Both the position numbers and the translations under genes were made by a program. Under the pieces are notes generated by a model. The model was not told the origin of the DNA. It saw nothing but the letters and a program-made list of their open reading frames with translations, and searched no databases. Shown in pieces: positions 55,190-64,000 of a stretch of DNA of 64,000 bases. How positions within the stretch are numbered: the first letter of the stretch is position 1; the number at the start of each line of letters is the position of its first letter. Source of the stretch: Isoetes taiwanensis (Eukaryota > Streptophyta > Lycopodiopsida > Isoetales > Isoetaceae); assembly GCA_021234155.1 (NCBI GenBank), contig JAJEKV010000033.1:4507454-4571453 (forward strand). The letters are read 5' to 3'.

Positions 55190-56843
55190 TGTGTTTCATG
55201 AGCTTACGTGGCAACTATGGGTCCTACTTTTTCGCGAAGAGCAAATTTTTTATAAAAGAATGACAATTTGGTTACATGGAAGCGGGTTACTTAACATTAT
55301 GTGGGTATTATGTGGGTAGTAAAAACAGCTTGAATGCTTGGTAGATCTTCAAAACGGTGGGTAAAACGCTCTGTAGTGGATCTTTAAAATGGTGGGTAGA
55401 TCTCTGCAACGTGGTGAACAGCAGGTAAAATCTTGCCGGAGTAGGTCGATGAGACAGCTAAAAACTCTGCTTCACATTCAGTGTTTGAATGTGTGCCAGA
55501 TGGCACGATGCTATTGGAAGCGAGGGCATATTCCGAAATATTTTCCGAAAACTTTTGGAAAATTACTTTTATACAGGTTATTTTCACGCGAGGGTTATGT
55601 TTTGTTGTGCAACTTTTTTTTTCTCTCTTTTGTACACATGTTTTTGCTTATTAAATCATCAGTTTGGCCAGTATTGTTTATTTTACTAACTGACGATTGC
55701 AAGAAGTTTGTTTTCACTTGAGATCCACCGGCCGAGGACCTATGGACCTCTGTTGCCTTCTTCAAGAAAGCACATATGTATGTGACATTTTTGTTCTCAT
55801 TTTTATTTAGTTCCTCCGCCGCAATTTAAAAATGAAAAGTGCATTCTCAATTAGAACGACAATGCTAAAAAAAATCCGGCGATCCTAGAGATCTCAACGA
55901 CGAAAACAATCCTAACCAAAACCTGTCAAGACTAAAGTTGATTGAATGAAAGACATATTTTCTTCCCATACATGCTTTCAATTAATAAGTATTATAGTGC
56001 ACATTTACCTAAGAGATTGATTACAATTCTGCATGGCATTTCGCTGTAAAGTTGAATAGCTTTCACGAGGACTATGGATATGAACGTCAACTACTGTTGT
56101 CGATTTCTTGCAACAGATTGTGAATCATGATGGGCACTTCATTTCTTAGCACCACACTTATCATCATTGTACTTGATCGCATTCTAGTGGTTTAATATAT
56201 TCCTATAAAAAAAAAAAAAAAAAAAAAAAACTGTACTATCTAATGCTTTAATTCAATTTCAATTTTATATTACAAAACACCACCCACACCATATCCTACA
56301 ATTTGCTATGCAAAGTAATCAAGCCTATTTTTGACTAGTTTTGAATGACAAAAAAAAACAAGGTGCTGCGAACGGAGGGTTGCCCTCCATGGCCGAAGGG
56401 TGAAGTGGCTTAAATTATAGTTGAAAGTCATGTTTTGACAATCAATTTAAATTGGTACTTCTAGACAATAGAGCACTTGATACCATGACTTATTGAGAAT
56501 TGGCTTCTAAGGTTTTAATAAGGCCTAAGTGTGTCATTATAATCATTGTGTATGCTTGATTGTGATAGCTATTCATTTGGATTCAGTGATATCACAAACT
56601 CTATGAATTTGGAGGCACACTAATTTAAGGCAAAGATCTATTGAAGATAAATTGAAGAAGGTTTGCTAAGAATTTAATAGCATCAAATACATAGAAGTTG
56701 CAAGCGAAGTAAAGCTATTAAAAAATGCAAAGGCATGTCTTTTGTTTCTCAATAGTTATGGGTCGGGTACTGAGCCTAAGCTCTGTCGAAGGCAATGATT
56801 TGGATTCCGTGGTTGAGCTCGAACGTGCATCGACCCCATCTCT
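55190..56843. other. Unassigned; poly(A) tract at 56207
   Basis: No gene recognised. A run of about 23 A at 56207-56230 could be a retroelement tail, but no target duplication was found. A 110-codon plus-strand frame at 55389-55721 has no motif. Confidence 0.35.
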
Positions 56844-58020
56844 TTAGTATGCTTTGGCGCAATGATCGAGATTTGCCTTCATTATAGCCAATGCGCCTCC
56901 TAATGGGTAACTGGAAAATTTGTCAAGCAATCCTGCTGCCATTGTGACATGTAGCGTCTTGAATGCAGTGTTGATGTCGCCGAACATTGTTAACTCTTCC
57001 GTCATGTCGTCGTTCCCGCACGTGTCATAGAGACTGTCCGGCACTACTTTGTTGCAAGCATTTCACGTCTTCACGACCTTGTTGTCGCCAGTTATATTCA
57101 ATCTCAATGTGCATGAGACCTGCATATCCAAAAATGTTTGATTAGTGGAAAGCTGTATGAAAGAAGGTGACAAGCGAGGACAATGTTGGCTTAGTTTTAG
57201 GAGCAAAAAAAGATGCCTTGGTGTTGTCTTCGTTTGTGAGTGTCGCAACTACGTCATCGTATGGGAACCATAATTCATCCGAAAACCAGCTTGGCACATC
57301 ATTCTCTACAATCTTGAATGCCATTATAGCCTCCATAGATGTTAGTCTAGCCATGGAATGTACTGGCCTTCAGGGTCTTGAATAAGACAACGGGTTTACG
57401 CCCTAAAAGAAACAAACATTTGAGGTTGTCAAACAATGGAACTGTTCAGGCCAGAACTTCAATTCTGCAACATCCATCTATGACTAGCAAACAAGGGAAC
57501 ATCGCATATTCTTTGATACCGACAATAGCAACTAGCAGGTTGACGTATATAGGTTGGTTATGGGTCGCGCTTAACAGTGACCGTACGTTTGCACCATTTG
57601 TGGGCGATAAGAAAAGCAGAACTCCAGGCCCGTCAATGGGTGTCACCTCGATGTATCTTTATGGTGTTCACACAATCTCCGAACTCATACAATGGATTTC
57701 TCTTTCTTATACCAAAATTACGTATGGAGACCAAAAGTCTGGTCTCAACATGGTTTGCAATTCCACGCCGCATTCATCGTCAGCAGTTACCGTGATTGTG
57801 TGCATTGCATGCTCGTTCACGATGTCGACATTCAACGCTCTGTAACTGTTGGATGTTGGTTGTAGCAAGTTCCCGTATTGCCTTAGAACGAGCACGTGTA
57901 TCTCGTTTCCAAGAGCAACGAACAAACAAGTCAATTTTGGATAGTTTTTGTTGACTTCAGATTGGGCATGTCAACAGAATCCTCGTTTGCTGTGCGTTTG
58001 GAGCCATTAGATGATGCCAT
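56844..58020 (-). pseudogene. Unidentified decayed coding region
   Basis: From an ATG at 58020 (MASSNGSKRTANEDSVDM) the minus strand gives a chain of open segments in changing frames: 57934-57707 (VLRQYGNLLQPTSNSYRALN), 57646-57446 (IDGPGVLLFLSPTNGANVRS), 57354-57142 (MEAIMAFKIVENDVPSWFSD) and 57044-56844 (FGDINTAFKTLHVTMAAGLL). Segments abut with little overlap, and codon use is protein-like, so this looks like one intronless frame of roughly 390 codons broken by about five indels or stops. I do not recognise the family; no catalytic motif, signal peptide or membrane segment stands out. A lost cellular gene, transposon ORF or endogenous viral sequence are all possible. Confidence 0.4.
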
Positions 58021-58795
58021 GGGATCGGAAAGGAACGAGGGCAAGCAATGGAGGTTAACGACGACAAATAATGGGATTTGGTTGTTGATGGTTGGAAGGC
58101 TTGCTCCTCCACCATTTTTATATGTAGCAAAGAACCTTATTCCACTTTTCAAAACCTCACATAAATTAAAGTAGACCCCTCCATGTTCTTACAATCAGTT
58201 TGTAGGTCCCCTACATTCATATACAAGCCCATCCAGTTCACTGGACATTAATGAAAATACTATGAACCAAGAAAACCATGAAGCACCGCCACTTTACTTT
58301 GGAGCAGAGAAGACTATGCTAACCGCCACAAGAATATAGTTATCAAACATGGCCATGTGGATGGTGGTAATTGGTGGTAATTTCTTACAAGGCTTTGCTA
58401 TGTAGTAATGTTATGTTTAAGAAAATAAAGATTCCTTTTCTGGAGATGGCTTTCGATGAAAATCTGAAGATTTGTTTGACTTGGCGGGCAGTGAAATCTT
58501 CCCTTAGGAAAATATAAAGCTAATGGCTAAATTCTCCATTCAATACTGGTCCTTCAATTCAGTTATACAACACCTTGACAGTGGTGCACAATTGAACATT
58601 GCATGAAAACCTTGGTAGAAATGGCTATGTTTGGATGCACGACTACTGCATTGCTTATTCAGGATTTGTTTGCGGAACTCAAACAAAGTAGCCACTACTC
58701 TCTTAAGTCCTACCCGATTAAAATGAAATATCGAGCCCACGGCAGTCATAATAGAATCTAAGTTTTTTCGAATAAGACGAGGGAAGCACAATGAC
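58021..58795. other. Unassigned
   Basis: No clear feature. The last part may belong to the Helitron relic that follows. Confidence 0.3.
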
Positions 58796-59757
58796 TTGAA
58801 CCTCTCCGCGCACCAGGCACAATATAAAACTGCGCTCCGGGGCCTATGCAAGGACAACACTGGCTACCATGACCTGAAATTCTTGCGTGCATCACCCGAC
58901 AAGCTAGATGTAGTTAAGAAGGACTTGCTCACCATGATCAGGCAACTTGAGCCACCGTCCATTTTTGCGAGCTTCAGCATGGCAGAGTCCAATTGGCCAG
59001 ATCTGCTTGATACACTCAAGCACCTGAACCCTGATACGATGGCCAGAGCAAATTCTGAAGGCTGGAATGACAAGAAGCTTGCACTCGAACTCATGAGAGC
59101 TGATGCAGTCATGTGCGAGGTACTATGTGAACAGGGTGATGAGGCTGAAGAAGGTATTGCAGATTGGCAAGATCGTCGACTTTGTATGTATCACCTAGTT
59201 CTAGCAGAGAGGAAGCCCACATAACCACATGCTGCTGCAGATTGAAGGCACCCAACAATATACAAATGCAACGTATGGCGACATCATATCTTTTGTTGAT
59301 GAGCTCATTACAACGGACATCAAGCTGCTTCTAGAGGAACTGCGTCCAATGCAGACACACAGGCACACTCACACATGCAAAAAGAAGCGGGGCATCGACT
59401 GCAGGTTCCATATGCCCCACTTCCCCATTAGAGGCACATGCATCTTAGAACCGGAAGACCATTCCCTTGAAGAAGGCAAGGCCTTGAAAAAAAAAACAAA
59501 AAGAAAATCAAAGCGTGGCTGAAGAAACACTGGAAACAAATATCAATAATCTCAAATTGAGAACCATCTTTGAAATCAACCATATGTCTAAAATATCTCT
59601 CTCTTTCCTATATTGGGCATTTGCTACGAACATAGATGACAATGACATTATGCCACTTGTATCTTCCAAACTTGCACATTTCTCATACATGTTGAGCATG
59701 CCTCACTATAGTTTCCAAGAGCAGTTGTACCTCATAAGTGAAATGGTGGATCTGTAG
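58796..59757 (+). pseudogene. Helitron Rep/helicase N-terminal relic
   Basis: The frame 58796-59224 contains LKFLRASPDKLDVVKKDLLT and MIRQLEPPSIFASFSMAESN, then WPDLLDTLKHL. This is the Helitron-like N domain (family: F-x-R-x-S-P-x-Y-W-x-x-x-K-K-D-L-F-A-M-I-R-Q-L-G). After a shift, 59229-59522 has the characteristic MQTHRHTHTCKKKRG and CRFHMPHFPIRG block that precedes the rolling-circle Rep motifs. The frame 59515-59757 (YWAFATNIDDNDIMP) may be the W-x-A-N-x-D-I-Q segment. The helicase is absent and there are at least two shifts, so this is a fragment of a rolling-circle transposon. Confidence 0.75.
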
Positions 59758-62700
59758 TTCCCAATCTGCAATCCACTTGAACATTAATGCATATAAAATT
59801 AACATAGACTACCTATTTCTCAAAATATCAAAGCAGATAAATGATACACGATCAATGGTAAGAATACATGCAAGTGGATCCAATCTTGCCAATACAGAGC
59901 CAATGTACCATTTAGGCTTATTTTGGCAAGTTCATCCTCTCTAGTTAGATAATAATATAATAACTACCCACAACGTCTCTTAAAATATCCTAAGAGGTTG
60001 GTTCCGTTGATTCAGATATCTATTTTTTTAGCTAAAATACATAAACCCCAATAGATTAGTAGTTAGGGGTTGCCAGCTCAATGCAATTTGTACACGACTT
60101 TTGAAGTGAGCCATCTCAAGGAACTCCATTCCTTTTATCTCGCAACACCATAGTAAAATTTATCGGGTCGTTATGAAGAAACAATCTTCTATTGTAAGGG
60201 ATGTATAGATTAAATATAAATCCATTATTGCATCCAAATAAGTCTTACGATTTTTGGGCTCCGTTACAACCTACATCCCATGATATGGATGCCAAATATT
60301 AGATACGACACTGAAGTGCAAATCATAATCTAAACAATGTTTTAACTAGCAAATTTTTTGCGTGTGTTAGGCACAATTGGAACCCTCTCTTTATAAGAGA
60401 TAATTTAAATGAGTAGAAAGTTGAAATGTCATTCGAGGATGGACGTTGAAATACCTTGCACTCAATCATGACATTTGGATCTTGAATCGGAAACACAACT
60501 TACATTACCATAGAACCTCGAAATAGAGCAATGAACGAAAAGAAATGAATGCTCTCGTACAGAGTCGAATGTGTTTAGTTTCAGTATTCAATTCAATTTA
60601 ATTCCTACGCATCTAGGGACGTAGCAAGCACCAATGTCTATAAATATTGCTAATTCACAACCATAAAAATGACTATTTCTATAGAAGACTTTGCCAGAGA
60701 ACTGTCAAATTTTAATGAAGGCAAGTTAAGAAGCAAAAGACAAACATGCAGATGTTTAATACACCAACACAAGCTCCGAATACAATCACGATACAATCCT
60801 TTCCACATACATGTAGTTAATTTTCATGTTCCTTATGCAATTTGTCATCTTCATCCAATTTATCTTACAATCATCCAGACATTTTGCATAAGAAATCTGC
60901 CAAATGGAGTCCCTTGGTTCCTCCAAAATAGGAATATTCTATATCGAGAGAATCGAATGAGCGGAGAAGTTAGCGCGCTCGCAAGGGACTATGAGAGTAT
61001 CACTGGAATGAATTTTGAGTGAAGGAAATAGCAACATTTCATTATCTATTTATCTATCTATCTATCTATCTATCTATAAGCTTTTGTTAAAAAGAATTGC
61101 TAAGCTGTGGAATGGAAGCATTGAAAAGAAGTTCCAAACCTATCGAGGATATGGATAATATTCATGTCAAATTATTCTACATTGTACATTATTCAAAATC
61201 TTTATCTTCCAAATGAACAACTTGGGCTTGCAGTTGAGATGATTGAAGATATCACTATTCCGAACGAGTTAGTGTTCACACTGCTCCATATCTCGATGAA
61301 GAATAGGCACATCTCCAATGTAAGTTCACTTTACCACATGATAGAAACCAAAGATGCTTATAAATTGTAGGTGGCAGCTGATGTGATGTCATTTGAGCTA
61401 TTTGTTTGTTACTCACAAACCTATTATACATGCATAGCTTTCAATTGAGATATTGGGAAATGTTGATGTTAAAATACATGGGTTTTATGACGAATTTAGG
61501 CCCAGAAAGAGCTGTACTTTTGTTCATATTTGACGCCCAAATTTATATTAATATCAGTACATTGTAGGCCACATCTATCCCATAGAATATGGGTACGCAA
61601 AGCATCTCGAGTTCATTGTCAAGAATGAATTGGCTAAGCTTTATTGAAGTCACACATTAAAAAGAATATTTAAAAATGGCGTCAAAAGGTATTCACAGTT
61701 TTATGCCATCAATATCAAGCTAAGAAATCGAGACACATCTTTTCATACAGTTTTATGGCATTAATATCAAGCTAAGCAATCGAGACATATCTTTTCATAT
61801 TCCTCGGCATCTTGCATTTTACTATATTCATCTCTATGATGATAGTTCGTCTCCTTAACACTTAAGATGTTGCAAAAGTAGTAAAATTATTAGGAGATGA
61901 ATCAGTCTGCAGAAAATGGTTGCATCGTAATTAATAAAGCATCATTATTTGTTTGAGACAATACAACAGCAGTAGCATGAACAGAATTAGCATGTTTATA
62001 TTCTATTATCAGCATACCTAAAGTATCGATAGCATATACTGCCATAGTGTGCACTCTATCCAATAAGAAGAGATTATACTTATGTTACTACATAGTTGCC
62101 AAGAAAAGAAGTACTCTCGATCTACAGATATCATAAATCCAGCAGGAACTTAGAATCAGAGTTATAGATCAGCGATTACATTTTGTAAGGTAACTATAGT
62201 AAAAAAATAATCTATTGCACATGGAAGTGCTTTGTAGCCTCTATGGCATTATGTTCAAGATGCCTATAGTGCCTAGAAGAGCAGTCCGACAGTTTTAGGG
62301 ATAGTTGCGACTACTCCTAGACAAGCTGCTCCAAGTCATGAAATTAATTATGTGTCAACCAACCATTTATTCCTCCCATGCTATAGAAAAAATACCGGTT
62401 CTAGGCCTATCCAGAAGATAAGTGTTTATCTATGCAAGATAGAAGCCTGATTTTATAGCGCTGCAAAAAGCTAGGTTTAGGCAGAGTATCAACTACAAGT
62501 TAGCATTGCAGATACACATAAAAAGGTGCAATATCTTCTACATGCAAGAAGGGCAATGGTAACCCATCAAAGTAAACTTTTGATACCGCTATAAATAATC
62601 TGCTCGACATTTTAAAAACGATTTAAGAGAATTGCATCATGCTACCTAGCAATTTGCAAACATCAACTTATAGATTAAGAGAGATTTAAAACCCAACTGA

Positions 62701-63349
62701 AAGCTTCTTCAAATTGCCATGATTTTTCTTAAGAATTGCAGTGTAGCACATTTTGCTCTAAGAAGTACATGACTAGTCAGAGAACAAAGAAGATAATATG
62801 AGATGCATCGAGTTTACCTGATTCACAATAGCTTAACAGACTGATGTGAAGATGCAAAGGCAAGAAAATGCATTGCATCTGCACCAAAAAAACAACATTC
62901 TGAATGCATTCTTAGCATGCCTTATCAACCTTAAATTATAGCAGACATTCTTTAGAACACCTTATAAAACCACATGGTAGATGTGAACAACTGCTTCGCA
63001 TAGCAAGAAAAGATCGTACCTTAGTGGAGAATTTATACACGGACACAACCAAATATTAGAGATAGGATGCTTCAAAAGTGCCCTCAAATCTGCTAGCTCA
63101 GATCCAGTAAGAGAATTAGATCGAGTGCCTACATAATTGAGGTTAGAATTGGCACACCCATGCATGTGAAGCCCACATATTCCAAATAGTGGGGTTGGTT
63201 ATTCTTTGCTGCATCAAAAAGTCACGGATTCAACAGCACTTGTGTGCCCGATAAACATGTCAATTTTCCAGTATAGCACTAAGCAAGCATTCCACCATAA
63301 CTATGCCACGTGGCTTATCATTGAATGCATACCCACAGACCATGATCAC
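59758..63349. other. Unassigned; (ATCT)n and a 53-bp duplication
   Basis: No family recognised over about 3.6 kb. It contains an (ATCT)n run (about 61040-61076), a 53-bp direct duplication (CAGTTTTATG..CATCAATATC near 61697 and 61750) and a plus-strand 117-codon frame at 60669-61022 with no known domain. No RNA gene was found. Confidence 0.35.
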
Positions 63350-63597
63350 AGAAAGGATCACCTGCACATTTTTGCTAAAGGATAAGCTCCTGTGCTGCAG
63401 CAGTAACCTATGGTGGATCGCCTGCATATTTTTGCTAAAGGATAAACTCCTGTGCTGCAACAGTAACCTATTGTCAATTAATAACCTATTAATAACCTAT
63501 TGTCAATTAATAACCTATGGTGGATCGCCTGCATATTTTTGCTAAAGGATAAACTCCTGTGCTGCAACAGTAACCTATTGTCAACAGTAACCTATTG
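63350..63597 (+). repeat. Imperfect tandem array around TTTTTGCTAAAGGATAA
   Basis: Three copies of GATCGCCTGCATATTTTTGC TAAAGGATAAACTCCTGTGC..AACAGTAACCTATTG (about 63357, 63415 and 63523), with shorter internal repeats of AATAACCTATTGTCAATT. No coding role seen. Confidence 0.88.
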
Positions 63598-64000
63598 CTT
63601 AATAACAGAATGGTAGACTAAAAAAACAGAAATAAGCAAATTTTTTAGGTTCAAACAGCTGGTAGAAAATTGCAGTATTGGCTCAAACATGGTCGGATTG
63701 CTAGAGCGGAAGTCCATATGCTCAATTGCCGGCCTGTTCTTCCAAAATTTGCACAGCTCCCAGATCCACAATACCGTACAAATATCTAGCGAAATGGTGA
63801 GGCAAACTTTCACACAAATTCTCCAGTGGAAAAAAGGCAACTGATCCTTTAAACCGAAGCTACGCACACAAAACATAGTAATTGACAGGCAGTGTTAGCA
63901 GAAAAGGCCATAGTAATGGATTTCATACTAATCCGGCTTAAAAATTGAGCAGATCAAGGTTGTTGCAAGCAAGCTCGGTGAAAAAAGTAAGAATAAAGGT
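63598..64000. other. Unassigned window end
   Basis: A 94-codon minus-strand frame at 63592-63876 has no recognisable domain. Nothing else was seen. Confidence 0.35.

Noticed and set aside
56207-56230. Poly(A) tract as evidence of a retroposon
   Set aside because: No target-site duplication or homologous 3' end could be found, so only the A-run itself is noted.

Overview
The window is nuclear DNA of a land plant. It holds plant-type histone H2B genes, a secreted GH28 polygalacturonase, and many plant-class transposons: Ty1/copia, Ty3/gypsy with a chromodomain, L1-type LINEs with a zf-RVT finger, CACTA, TRIM and Helitron. Few cellular genes sit in very large amounts of decayed and nested retroelement sequence. 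This fits a large-genome fern or similar seed-free plant, but the lineage is inferred and cannot be proved from sequence alone.

Layout. 1-10 kb: an orphan exon of a protein disulfide isomerase-like gene (1377-1464), a coiled-coil relic with 18-residue repeats (2.4-2.9 kb, minus), a CACTA terminus (ends 5290), a gypsy chromodomain plus 3' LTR (5.9-6.8 kb) and a dead pogo/Tigger-like transposase (6.8-8.3 kb). 10-12 kb: an intact H2B gene with promoter and 3' hairpin, followed by a truncated tandem copy. 12.4-15.5 kb: LINE and copia relics. 18-23.6 kb: a gypsy relic with a duplicated gag-protease block, no reverse transcriptase, and an integrase. 24.17-30.19 kb: a complete L1-type LINE (minus) with a 17-bp target-site duplication, itself hit by a 589-bp LINE fragment. 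31.9-32.1 kb: a long (TTG)n array. 32.68-38.54 kb: a complete but broken copia element with LTRs, tRNA-Met primer site, 5-bp target duplication and several internal insertions. 38.7-41.05 kb: a truncated LINE, a complete 470-bp TRIM and a 247-bp retroposed fragment. 42.69-43.90 kb: an intact polygalacturonase. 44-52.5 kb: members of a second LINE class (RRM-type ORF1, simple-sequence 3' tails), including a near full-length GC-rich copy with tandem arrays upstream of ORF1. 54.5-55.2 kb: a second H2B gene in inverted orientation. 56.8-58.0 kb: an unidentified decayed coding region. 58.8-59.8 kb: a Helitron Rep relic. The rest to 64 kb is mostly unassigned.

The only cellular genes that look functional are the two H2B genes, which encode the same protein and share promoter and 3' elements, and the polygalacturonase. 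The most interesting signal is a perfect 6-bp stem / 4-nt loop about 30 nt after each H2B stop codon. It closely resembles the metazoan and algal histone mRNA 3' stem-loop, which is generally considered absent from land-plant histone mRNAs. No RNA genes, CRISPR arrays or prokaryotic features were seen.
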